The position numbers and the translations under genes are program-made. Below the pieces are notes generated by a model, which searched no databases, was not told the DNA's origin, and worked only from the letters and a program-made list of their open reading frames with translations. From positions 2,232,001-2,296,000 of the forward strand of contig NZ_CP137079.1 in the NCBI RefSeq assembly GCF_033170155.1: a DNA stretch of 64,000 nt, in the 5' to 3' direction. Source of the DNA: Raineyella sp. W15-4 (GTDB lineage: Bacteria > Actinomycetota > Actinomycetes > Propionibacteriales > Propionibacteriaceae). Shown piece by piece: positions 1 through 6,907 of this stretch; positions within the stretch are counted from its first letter, which is position 1, and each line of letters begins with the position of its first letter.

Positions 1-164
1 TCACCGCGGGCGAGCCGTTTGGCCAGGTTCGCGTCCTGGATGCCGTACGCTCCGGCGATGTCGCTCGCCAGTTCGGGCCACTCGTCGCTGATCGGCTCGC
101 GGTCGCGGATCTCGTCCTCGCAGGCGAGCAGCTCCGCGGCGACGCTCTCGTAGTCCCAGGCCAT
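1..164 (-). CDS. Fumarylacetoacetate-hydrolase-family hydratase or 4-oxalocrotonate decarboxylase, N-terminal part
   Basis: Only the first 54 codons are inside the window; the gene runs off the left edge. The peptide begins MAWDYESVAAELL and contains an E-x-P-I-S segment followed by IAGAYGIQDAN. This matches the N-terminus of 2-hydroxypentadienoate hydratases and 4-oxalocrotonate decarboxylases (XylJ/XylI, MhpD), where an early [DG]AY.IQ stretch is conserved. The ATG lies 3 bases after the stop of the preceding hydratase, so the two genes are co-transcribed. Operon logic (a hydratase is already present) favours the decarboxylase, but the catalytic region is not visible, so hydratase and decarboxylase cannot be told apart. 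Confidence 0.7.
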   Translation of the reverse strand, partial: MAWDYESVAAELLACEDEIRDREPISDEWPELASDIAGAYGIQDANLAKRLARG

Positions 165-167
165 CGG

Positions 168-968
168 TCAGTTCTCCTTCGAGGTGTTGGCGATCAGAGC
201 GGTCACCGAGCCGAGCCCGCCGAAAGTGGCGGTCACCCGGTCGCCCGGGCCGACCGGGACCATCTTCGTCACCGAGCCGGGCAGCACGACCTTGCCCGCC
301 TCGAGGGTGGTGCCCAGCGGGCCGACGGTGTTGGCGAGCCAGACCAGCGCGTTGATCGGTGAGCCGAGGACGGCACCGCCGGCGCCGGTGCCGACCACCA
401 CACCGTTCTTGTGCATCGTGCAGCCGACCAGCCGCAGGTCGAGGTCACCGGGGTAGCTGGGGGTGGAGCCGAGCACGACGCCCCCGCCGGAGGCGTTGTC
501 GGCGACGGTGTCACCGATCCGGATGTCCCAGTCGCGGACCCGGGAGTCGACCACTTCCAGCGCCGGCAGGACGAAATCGACCGCCCGCAGGGCGTCCACC
601 AGGGTGACGCCGGGGCCACGGAGGTCCTCCTTGAGGACGAAGGCGATCTCCGGCTCGACCCGGGGCAGGATGTGCCCGCTCAGGTCCATCGGCATGTTCT
701 CCAGGTAGAACTGGTCGGTGAAGATGTGGCCGAAGTCCGGCTGCGCGACACCGAGCTGCTTCTGCATCGCCGGGGAGGTCAGCCCCACCTTGTAGCCACC
801 GATGCTGCGGCCCTCGGCCAGCCAGCTGCGTACGGTCAGCATCTGGATCTCGTAGGCGTCCTCGATGGTGAGGTCGGGGTAGGTCTCGCGCAACGGCGGG
901 ATCGACACCCCACTGCGGTTGGCCTCGAGCAGCGCCTCCGCGGCACTGGTCCGGCTGATCGAATCCAC
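168..968 (-). CDS. 2-keto-4-pentenoate (2-hydroxypenta-2,4-dienoate) hydratase
   Basis: 266 residues, the normal length for MhpD/XylJ-type hydratases of the fumarylacetoacetate hydrolase superfamily. These enzymes add water to 2-hydroxypenta-2,4-dienoate to give 4-hydroxy-2-oxovalerate in the lower meta-cleavage pathway. Family signatures seen are EDAYEIQ near residue 37, GYKVGLTS near 58-65, the metal-binding EPEIAF near residue 105, and the DNASGG stretch near 157. The GTG start at 966-968 is chosen because GGAG lies just upstream; a much longer open frame continues upstream but crosses the IclR gene and has no family similarity. It sits directly upstream of a second hydratase/decarboxylase gene and downstream of the IclR gene on the same strand. 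Confidence 0.88.
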   Translation of the reverse strand: MDSISRTSAAEALLEANRSGVSIPPLRETYPDLTIEDAYEIQMLTVRSWLAEGRSIGGYKVGLTSPAMQKQLGVAQPDFGHIFTDQFYLENMPMDLSGHILPRVEPEIAFVLKEDLRGPGVTLVDALRAVDFVLPALEVVDSRVRDWDIRIGDTVADNASGGGVVLGSTPSYPGDLDLRLVGCTMHKNGVVVGTGAGGAVLGSPINALVWLANTVGPLGTTLEAGKVVLPGSVTKMVPVGPGDRVTATFGGLGSVTALIANTSKEN

Positions 969-1015
969 GTTCGTCTCCTTCCGTCGGTTGTCGATGATGC
1001 AGGTGCGGGGGCGGA

Positions 1016-1849
1016 TCAGCGTCCGAGGGAGCGGCTGATCCGCTGAGCTGCGGTGTGCAGCAGCCTGGCCAGCGCCGGCACCTGGGGCGCCAGCCGCTCG
1101 GTCGGTCCGAGCAGGGACAGCGCGGCGTACGCGTGCTGTTGCAGGTCCAGCAGCGGCACCGCGACCGTCGAGATGCCCTCGTACGACTCGTTGTCGGCGT
1201 GGGCGTAGCCGAGTCGGCGCACCTCCTCGAGGGTCGACTCCCACTCGCTGAGGCTGCGGATGGTGTGGCTCACCCGGGGCGGGAACCCGGCCTCGCTGCG
1301 GGCCCGGGCGGCGTCCGGGTTGTAGGCGGCCATCACCTTCCCGGAGCTGGTGACATGGCTGGGCAGCCGACGCCCCGAGCTGGCCAGCACCTTGGCGCCG
1401 GCGCCGGTCTCGAGCCGCTCGATGAAAACGACGTCGGCGCCGTCGGGCACGGACAGGTTCACCACGTAGCTGGTCTGCCGGTTCAGCTCCAGCATGGTCG
1501 GCATCGCGACCTGTCGCAGGTCGAACCGTGCCTGGGCCAGGTGCCCGAGTTCGAACAGGTGGATGCCGAGTCGGTAGCGTCCGGTGCGTGGGTTGCGCTC
1601 GACGATCCGCCGCGATGCCATCGTGCTGAGCAGGCGGTGGGCGGTGCTCTTGGCGATGTCGAGACGACGGGCGATGTCGGAGACACCGAGTTCCCCGTCC
1701 ACGGAGAAGCACTCGAGGACGTCGAGGGCGGTGCCGACGGACTTGAGTTCGCCCTGACGGGCCTCCTCGCGATCGCCCCGGGACCGGGCCAGCGTCGTCA
1801 CCGGCCAGGTCCTGCTCTCGGCAGGTTGGTTCGGTGCCACGGTCGTCAT
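1016..1849 (-). CDS. IclR-family transcriptional regulator of the catechol meta operon
   Basis: 277 residues with the IclR layout: a winged helix-turn-helix at about residues 35-95 (LGVSDIARRLDIAKSTAHRLL) followed by an effector-binding GAF-like domain (for example RRLPSHVTSSGKVMAA and ISTVAVPLLD). IclR proteins control aromatic-ring degradation operons, usually with a ring or ring-cleavage product as effector. The start codon overlaps the stop of the GlcG-like gene by four bases (ATGA), so the regulator is made from the same mRNA as the enzymes it probably controls. Candidate operator half-sites lie upstream of the ferredoxin gene at 3851-3889. The effector cannot be read from sequence. Confidence 0.9.
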   Translation of the reverse strand: MTTVAPNQPAESRTWPVTTLARSRGDREEARQGELKSVGTALDVLECFSVDGELGVSDIARRLDIAKSTAHRLLSTMASRRIVERNPRTGRYRLGIHLFELGHLAQARFDLRQVAMPTMLELNRQTSYVVNLSVPDGADVVFIERLETGAGAKVLASSGRRLPSHVTSSGKVMAAYNPDAARARSEAGFPPRVSHTIRSLSEWESTLEEVRRLGYAHADNESYEGISTVAVPLLDLQQHAYAALSLLGPTERLAPQVPALARLLHTAAQRISRSLGR

Positions 1850-2277
1850 CGGTCGAGAACGGCGGCGGCACCCGCCTCGGCGATCAGCCGGTCCTCCTCG
1901 GAGGAACCACCGGAGCAGCCCACGGCACCGACGAGCTCACCGTCGAGCACGATCGGGATGCCGCCGCCGAAGATCACCAGGCCCGGGCGGAGCGGGATGC
2001 CCCGGCCGACCGACTCGTCGTCGCCGGCGAACAGCTCCGACCACCCGTGGGTGGGCAGTCCCTTGAAGGAGACGACCGAGATGGCCTTGTCCTGCGCGAT
2101 GGAGGCCGACATCAGGGCGGCCCCGTCCATCCGGTCGAAGCTCACCAGGTTGCCCCCCAGGTCGGCCACGGCGATGTTGACGGCGACCCCGAGCTCGGTG
2201 GCCTTCGCGAACGCACCGGCGATCGCGGCGCGGGCCCCAGCGAGTGAGATGACGGTCTGCGGACGGGTGAGGGACAT
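1846..2277 (-). CDS. GlcG/HbpS-family (haem-degrading domain) protein
   Basis: 143 residues, essentially the whole GlcG/HbpS domain: VAVNIAVADLGGNLVSFDRMD near the N-terminus, the central AQDKA and GIPLRPGLVIFGGGIPI, and the C-terminal GAVGCSGGSSEED. Members are small oligomeric proteins found beside glycolate, propanediol and aromatic catabolic genes; some bind haem or cobalamin and many have no known function. The start has a clear AAGGAG. It overlaps the IclR gene by four bases and follows the dioxygenase gene after a 111-base gap that holds a large hairpin. Its role in the pathway is unknown; a protective or accessory role is only inference from position. Confidence 0.82.
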   Translation of the reverse strand: MSLTRPQTVISLAGARAAIAGAFAKATELGVAVNIAVADLGGNLVSFDRMDGAALMSASIAQDKAISVVSFKGLPTHGWSELFAGDDESVGRGIPLRPGLVIFGGGIPIVLDGELVGAVGCSGGSSEEDRLIAEAGAAAVLDR

Positions 2278-2331
2278 GGCGGGGACTCCTTAGGGGCGTA
2301 CGGGACTGTCGGGCGTACGGAACCGGGGGTT

Positions 2332-2380
2332 CCCACGCCGGTGCCCGGGTGGCCGTGTGGCCCCCGGGCACCGGCGTGGG
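2332..2380. terminator. Very stable 18-bp-stem hairpin between dioxygenase and GlcG-like genes
   Basis: An inverted repeat with perfect 18-base arms (2332-2349 and 2363-2380, left arm CCCACGCCGGTGCCCGGG) and a 13-base loop. On the minus-strand transcript it begins 9 bases after the dioxygenase stop codon. No U-tract follows. It may be a partial terminator that lowers expression of the distal genes, or a 3' stabiliser of the dioxygenase mRNA. A second small repeat GGAACC-GGG-GGTTCC at 2320-2334 touches its edge. Confidence 0.6.
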
Positions 2381-2388
2381 TGTGCCGA

Positions 2389-3306
2389 CTAGGTGAGGAC
2401 GGTGGTGAAGCGCTCGTTGAGTTCGCGGGCGTGGTAGAAGATCCCCTTGCCCAGGGCGTCCGGGGTCCAGGTGACCATCGGGCGGTCCGGGTAGGAGAGG
2501 TAGCCGCCGGCGAACACCTCGTTGCGGTTGCCGGAGGGGTCGAAGAAGTACACGGTCTTGCCGCGGGTGATGCCGTGCCGGGTCGGGCCGATGTCGATCG
2601 GGACGTCGTCCATCGAGAAGAGGTCGGCGGCGCGGGTGATCTCCCAGCCCTCCTCCAGGCGGAACGCGAAGTGGTGCAGCTTCGACTGCGGGCCCTCGAG
2701 GACGGCGAGCTGGTGGATCTGGGTGTTCGCCGTCATCCAGATGGCGATGGTGTGCTGGTCGGCCGGATCCAGCGTGGTGGCGACCTTCTCGGCGGTCCAG
2801 TAGCCGAAGACGTCGTGGAGGAAGCGCTCCATCTGGCCGACGTCCTCGGCGGTGATCAGCGCGTGGTCGAGGGCCGGGGCGCCGATGCCGCGCAGGTCGC
2901 GCGGGAAGGCCTCCGGGTTGACGTTGCCGACGTCGGACTGGCCGGAGGTGATCTCGTGGTAGACGTCGAACAGGTGGCCGGACGGGGTGTGGATCCGCAG
3001 GATCTCCCCGACCTCGAGTTCCTCGCCCTTGGAGATGCGCTCGGTGGTGACGCCGAAGGCCTGAGCCTTCCGCTCGATGTCGGCCAGGTCCTCCTCGTAC
3101 CGGGCCTTGAAGCCGAACTTCACCAGGCCGACGCCGCCCTCCTCGAGGACGACCGAGTGATGGTCCCACTCGTCCCAGCCCTTGAAGTACACCTTGTTGT
3201 CGACTGCTGCGACCTCATTGAGGCCGAGAGTCTGGGTGTAGTGCTGACGGGCCTCTGCCAGGTCAGTGACCCGGACATGGGCATAGCCCATTCGCAAGAT
3301 CGCCAT
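2389..3306 (-). CDS. xylE: Catechol 2,3-dioxygenase (extradiol, XylE type)
   Basis: 305 residues, two vicinal-oxygen-chelate modules, the usual XylE/DmpB size. It opens catechol next to the hydroxyls to give 2-hydroxymuconate semialdehyde, using Fe(II). The metal ligands are recognisable as His148 (ALDHAL), His211 (SKLHHFAF) and Glu263 (SGNRNEVF). The stretches IDIGPTRHGITRGKT and VYFFDPSGNRNEV are near-signature for catechol 2,3-dioxygenases. The start has AAGGAG six bases upstream. The ferredoxin gene upstream is the usual partner that re-reduces inactivated Fe(III) enzyme. It is distinct from the second extradiol enzyme at 42816-43715. Confidence 0.93.
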   Translation of the reverse strand: MAILRMGYAHVRVTDLAEARQHYTQTLGLNEVAAVDNKVYFKGWDEWDHHSVVLEEGGVGLVKFGFKARYEEDLADIERKAQAFGVTTERISKGEELEVGEILRIHTPSGHLFDVYHEITSGQSDVGNVNPEAFPRDLRGIGAPALDHALITAEDVGQMERFLHDVFGYWTAEKVATTLDPADQHTIAIWMTANTQIHQLAVLEGPQSKLHHFAFRLEEGWEITRAADLFSMDDVPIDIGPTRHGITRGKTVYFFDPSGNRNEVFAGGYLSYPDRPMVTWTPDALGKGIFYHARELNERFTTVLT

Positions 3307-3387
3307 GAGAAACTCCTTCGTTGTCGTGGCGGTACTGATTCGGATGTTAGGTGGATGAACGGGATCGGGGGTGCGACGAGAGGTAAG

Positions 3388-3753
3388 TCACACCGGGGTG
3401 CTGATCCTCGGCTGGTGTGCCGGGACCGCCTGGGTGGACAGCATGTGACGCATCAGCGGGTTGACCAGCCGCAGCGAGTTCTCCCGGAACTCGATGACCA
3501 TGTCCTGGCTCGGCACTGCCCGGCAGGGCAGGCAGACCCCCCGGGCAGCTTCCTCGGGGGTGACGACCTCCGCCGACACCGGGCGCTCATAGCTGAAGGC
3601 GCCGTCGTGGACGTCGATCTTGCAGAAGCCGCAGCCACCACGCTTGCAGCCGATACGCATCGCGTACCCGGTGCGGTAGAAGGCGCCCATGATGGTCTCT
3701 CCGTCGCGGACCTCGACCACTTCACCGGTCGGGTGCACAGTCACCTTCGTCAT
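3388..3753 (-). CDS. XylT-like [2Fe-2S] ferredoxin
   Basis: 121 residues, plant-type ferredoxin. The cluster cysteines are Cys36, Cys41, Cys44 and Cys74, matching C-x4-C-x2-C-x29-C (GCKRGGCGFC, then GVCLPC). XylT/DmpQ-type ferredoxins reactivate oxidised catechol 2,3-dioxygenase, and such a dioxygenase follows directly. The ATG at 3751-3753 is chosen because AAGGAG lies four bases upstream; the open frame continues 48 codons further without family similarity. First gene of the operon, with candidate CRP and IclR-type sites 80-135 bases upstream. Confidence 0.87.
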   Translation of the reverse strand: MTKVTVHPTGEVVEVRDGETIMGAFYRTGYAMRIGCKRGGCGFCKIDVHDGAFSYERPVSAEVVTPEEAARGVCLPCRAVPSQDMVIEFRENSLRLVNPLMRHMLSTQAVPAHQPRISTPV

Positions 3754-3832
3754 GGCGCTCCTTCGCGTCGATGCCCTCGGTCCATCCTGGTGGACGGCTC
3801 CTCGTGCGATACCCAAGACTCTCCTGCAGAAC

Positions 3833-3848
3833 TGTGGCACACACCACA
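3833..3848. promoter_or_regulatory. CRP/GlxR-like site upstream of the catechol operon
   Basis: TGTGG-CACACA-CCACA, a 16-base inverted repeat fitting TGTG-N8-CACA, the core of CRP and actinobacterial GlxR sites. It lies 80 bases upstream of the ferredoxin ATG and 2 bases from the IclR-type half-sites. A carbon-source input to the operon is inferred from the motif only. Confidence 0.45.
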
Positions 3849-3850
3849 AA

Positions 3851-3889
3851 CGTTCCCGACAGTGGAACGGGGTTCGTCTACCCGGAACG
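3851..3889. promoter_or_regulatory. Three GGAACG/CGTTCC half-sites, candidate IclR operator
   Basis: CGTTCC at 3851-3856, GGAACG at 3864-3869 and GGAACG again at 3884-3889. The first two form an inverted repeat with a 7-base spacer; the third is a direct repeat of the second exactly 20 bases on. Some IclR activators of aromatic operons (PcaU, PobR) bind a palindrome plus one direct repeat, which is the arrangement here. Confidence 0.45.
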
Positions 3890-3915
3890 CTACCCACAGC
3901 GCAGTGACGGCGACC

Positions 3916-5067
3916 CTAGGCAAAATCCCGGATCGCCTTGGGTAATCTGCCCGGGTCCCAGCGCAGTACCCGGGTAGCTGTCCCGAAGGCATACCTGTCG
4001 GTCATCCCGCCGATCCAAGTGATCGCCGCGCGGACCGTCTCGGGGGAGTCGGCGGGGGCGTCGGGGGCGCCCGGCAGCAACTCGGGCCGGTGGGAGTAGT
4101 GCTCGACCAGGGCCCGGAGCACGTCGACCACCGCACGCGACTGGGCGACCGACTCGGGCCGGGTGTAGATGCGCTCGTAGTTGAAGGAACGCAGGCCGGC
4201 CAGGGCGCCGGCCTCGTCGGCCCCCATGGCGACCTCGCCGTGCTCGCCGACGGTCCGGACCACCGCCCGGACGAAGGTCCGGATCTGGGCCCGCCGGTCG
4301 CGGCCGCACACGGCGACCACCTCGTCCGGGAGCTGGTCGACCGTGACGATCCCGGCCCGGGCAGCGTCCTCCAGGTCGTGCGCACAGTACGCGATCCGAT
4401 CCGCCCAGGAGACGATCTCCCCCTCGATGGTGCCCGGGGCCGGCCGCGACCAGGAGTGGTTGCGGATGCCGTCGGAGGTCTGGGCGCAGAGGTTGAGACC
4501 GGTCAGCGCCACGTCGGCGCCCCACGGGCCGTGGTCGTAGCCCTCGGGCAGGTACGGGTCGAAGGCGTCCTCGGAGGCGTGCCCGCCCGGACCGTGACCG
4601 CAGTCGTGACCGAGCGCGATCGCCTCGGTCAGCGCCACGTTCGCGCCCACCCCACGGGCGATCGACGAGGCGACCTGGGTGACCTCCAGGGCATGGGTGA
4701 GCCGGGTGCGCTGGTGGTCGGTCGGATGGACGACCACCTGGGTCTTGCCGGCCAGCCGACGGAACGCGGTGGCGTGCACGATCCGGTCCCGGTCCCGTTC
4801 GAAGCAGGTCCGCTCCGGATCCGGCTCCTCCTCCCGCGGCCGGTCACCGGCACCATGGGAGAGCGCCGCACCGGGACGCAGGGTGGCCCGCTCCAGGGCC
4901 TCCCGCGCCTCCCGGTCGATCACCTCTCCGCGGCCGATCGGGGCCGCCGAGTCGGCATGCGCCCGGACCAGCCGGTCGCCGTTGTCGTGCCCGCCCATGG
5001 TGCGGGCCCACTGTCGCGCCCGCGGCAGTGGCGTGGTGGGATCGGTCAGCACGTCCTCGACGTCCAT
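3916..5067 (-). CDS. dgt: dGTPase-like HD-domain triphosphohydrolase
   Basis: 383 residues, the dGTPase-like family that splits dNTPs into the nucleoside and triphosphate. It has the family's FERDRDRIVHATAFRRL opening near residue 90, HQRTRLTHALEV, and the HD metal motif HDCGHGPGGH; the later ADRIAYCAHDLEDA segment is also typical. The ATG at 5065-5067 is chosen: it is preceded by CAGGAT and a 6-base spacer, as in other probable leaderless starts here, and upstream codons overlap dusB. Between its stop and the ferredoxin start are 162 bases of regulatory DNA. Confidence 0.88.
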   Translation of the reverse strand: MDVEDVLTDPTTPLPRARQWARTMGGHDNGDRLVRAHADSAAPIGRGEVIDREAREALERATLRPGAALSHGAGDRPREEEPDPERTCFERDRDRIVHATAFRRLAGKTQVVVHPTDHQRTRLTHALEVTQVASSIARGVGANVALTEAIALGHDCGHGPGGHASEDAFDPYLPEGYDHGPWGADVALTGLNLCAQTSDGIRNHSWSRPAPGTIEGEIVSWADRIAYCAHDLEDAARAGIVTVDQLPDEVVAVCGRDRRAQIRTFVRAVVRTVGEHGEVAMGADEAGALAGLRSFNYERIYTRPESVAQSRAVVDVLRALVEHYSHRPELLPGAPDAPADSPETVRAAITWIGGMTDRYAFGTATRVLRWDPGRLPKAIRDFA

Positions 5068-5107
5068 GCCCCCATCCTGCCAGCAGTCCCTGACAGCGCC
5101 CCCGGTC

Positions 5108-6283
5108 TCAGCCGCCGGAGACACCCAGCTCCGCGGCGGACAGGTCACGGCCGACGCCACAGGTGTCGTCCAACCAGCCCTCCGGCATGGCCACATGGTC
5201 GCGCGGGGTGCCCTGGCGTCCGCGCGGGGCACCGATGGCCGACGCCGGGAAGGAGAGGGTGGGGTCGAGCCGACCCAGCAGGTCGTCGAGCTCGGCGAAG
5301 GAGGAGACCATGGCCAGCCCGCGGCGTACGTCACCACCGACCGGAAAGCCCTTGAAGTACCAGGCGACATGCTTGCGCAGGTCGGTGAGACCGCGCCGCT
5401 CCCCCAGCAGTCCAGCGAGCAGCTCGCCGTGGCGACGGAACATCGCGGCGACCTCCCCCAGGGTGGGCAGGGTCCGGGTCACCCGGCCGGCGAAGGCATC
5501 GGCGAGATCACGGAACAACCAGGGCCGGCCGAGACAGCCGCGACCGACCTCGACCCCGGCGACGCCGGTCTGTGCCACCAGCTCGAGCGCATCGGCGGCC
5601 TCCCAGATGTCGCCGTTGCCGAGCACCGGGATGGAGACGTGCCGCACCAGGGCGGCCATCGCCTCCCGGTCGGCATCGGCCGAGTAGGCCTGGGCGACGG
5701 TACGCCCGTGCAGGCAGATCGCGGCCACTCCGGCGTCTTCGGCGATCCGCCCGGCGTCGAGATAGTACGGGTGGTCGGCGTCGATGCCGATCCGGGTCTT
5801 CATCGTCACCGGCACGCCGTAGCGGTCGGCGGCGCGGACCGTGGCCCGGAGGATCTCGCCGAGCAGGTCCCGCTTCCACGGCAGCACCCCACCGCCGCCC
5901 TTGCGGGTGACCTTGGGCACCGGGCAGCCGAAGTTGAGGTCCACGTGGTCCACCCCGTACTCCCCGCAGAGGATCTCGGTGGCCGCCGCCATGGTGGCCG
6001 GGTCGACCCCGTAGAGTTGCACCGACCGCACCTTCTCCGCGGGCGAGAAGGCCAGCATCTCCAGGGACTTGCGGTCCCGTTCCACCAGGCCGCGGGAGGT
6101 GATCATCTCGCACACGTAGAGGCCGGCGCCCTGCTCCGCGCACAACTCCCGGAACGCCGCGGTGGTCACCCCGGCCATCGGGGCGAGCACGACCGGAGCG
6201 TCCACGACCACGGCAGCGGGTCGGGACGGAGCCGACAGGCGCAGGGCGGGGACGGACAGGCTGAGCGGGGCGGTCGGGGGCAC
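5108..6283 (-). CDS. dusB: tRNA-dihydrouridine synthase
   Basis: 391 residues from the GTG at 6281-6283. FMN-dependent enzyme that reduces uridines in tRNA D-loops. Seen: VVLAPMAGVTT at the start of the barrel, VDHVDLNFGCPVPKVTRKGGG with the catalytic Cys, VTMKTRIG, ICLHGRT and VLGNGDIW. The GTG is preferred over an in-frame GTG 14 codons upstream because TACAAT (minus-strand 6290-6295) ends 6 bases before it, the spacing of a leaderless transcript, and because the length then agrees with other actinobacterial Dus proteins. Followed by dgt after 40 bases. Confidence 0.9.
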   Translation of the reverse strand: MPPTAPLSLSVPALRLSAPSRPAAVVVDAPVVLAPMAGVTTAAFRELCAEQGAGLYVCEMITSRGLVERDRKSLEMLAFSPAEKVRSVQLYGVDPATMAAATEILCGEYGVDHVDLNFGCPVPKVTRKGGGGVLPWKRDLLGEILRATVRAADRYGVPVTMKTRIGIDADHPYYLDAGRIAEDAGVAAICLHGRTVAQAYSADADREAMAALVRHVSIPVLGNGDIWEAADALELVAQTGVAGVEVGRGCLGRPWLFRDLADAFAGRVTRTLPTLGEVAAMFRRHGELLAGLLGERRGLTDLRKHVAWYFKGFPVGGDVRRGLAMVSSFAELDDLLGRLDPTLSFPASAIGAPRGRQGTPRDHVAMPEGWLDDTCGVGRDLSAAELGVSGG

Positions 6284-6352
6284 TGGGTGATTGTACGTGG
6301 CCGCTCGGCGGGCGCTCCGATCCACTGATCGCGGCGTGACAGGATGGGCACC

Positions 6353-6397
6353 ATGAGTCCTCGCGCAGTCGTGGTCGACCCGGACGGTGTCCGCTGA
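6353..6397 (+). CDS. Short upstream ORF (14 codons) coupled to the NUDIX gene
   Basis: ATG at 6353-6355 opens a 14-residue peptide MSPRAVVVDPDGVR whose TGA (6395-6397) shares its last base with the NUDIX ATG (TGATG). The ATG lies exactly 7 bases after CAGGAT (6340-6345), a plausible -10 box. The NUDIX gene has no Shine-Dalgarno sequence of its own, so translation by termination-reinitiation from a leaderless mini-ORF is a reasonable reading. No peptide function is suggested; it may only be a ribosome delivery device. Confidence 0.45.
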   Translation: MSPRAVVVDPDGVR

Positions 6398-6885
6398 TGG
6401 CCACTCCCGAGTTCATCCTCCGCCAGCGGGCGAAGCTCGGCCACGAGCTGCTGTGGCTGTCGGGGTGCACGGCGGTGGTGCTGCGGGACGGCGCCGAGGG
6501 CCCCGAGACCCTGCTGGTCCAGCGCACCGACAACGGCCTGTGGACCCCGGTCGCCGGGATCATCGATCCCGGCGAGCAGCCCTACCTGGCCGCGCTGCGC
6601 GAGGTCCGCGAGGAGGCGGGGGTGGTCGCCGCGATCGAGCGGCTGGCCTGGGTGACCGTCACCGACATCATCACCTACGGGAACGGCGACCAGACGCAGT
6701 ACATCGACCACACCTTCCGGTGCCGGTGGGTGTCCGGCGAGCCGCGGCCCGACCATGAGGAGACCGCCCAGGCCCGGTTCTTCCCGATCGACCGGCTGCC
6801 CCCGATGGACGAGGTGCACGCGAGCCGGATCCGGGTGGTCCTGGAGGACCGCACCGAGACCCGGCTCGGACCGTACGTCCCCTAG
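6397..6885 (+). CDS. NUDIX hydrolase
   Basis: 162 residues with a complete NUDIX box near residues 54-76 (GIIDPGEQPYLAALREVREE then AG), matching G-x5-E-x7-RE-x2-EE-x-G. The enzyme would hydrolyse a nucleoside diphosphate linked to another group; substrate is not predictable. The N-terminal FILRQRAKLGHELLWLSGC stretch is typical of a group of actinobacterial NUDIX proteins. It converges with glyS, 22 bases away, and seems to be translated by coupling to the mini-ORF ending at its start. Confidence 0.87.
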   Translation: MATPEFILRQRAKLGHELLWLSGCTAVVLRDGAEGPETLLVQRTDNGLWTPVAGIIDPGEQPYLAALREVREEAGVVAAIERLAWVTVTDIITYGNGDQTQYIDHTFRCRWVSGEPRPDHEETAQARFFPIDRLPPMDEVHASRIRVVLEDRTETRLGPYVP

Positions 6886-6907
6886 TCGGTCCACCCCTCG
6901 GCCGGGG

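Noticed and set aside
969-1871. Upstream extension of the 168-968 hydratase frame to 1871
   Set aside because: The extension runs antisense-free but out of frame through the IclR gene, is Arg/Pro-rich, and has no hydratase similarity; a GTG with GGAG at 968 explains the start.
3754-3897. 48-residue N-terminal extension of the ferredoxin frame
   Set aside because: No similarity to ferredoxins, and the ATG at 3753 has AAGGAG. The extension covers the regulatory repeats.
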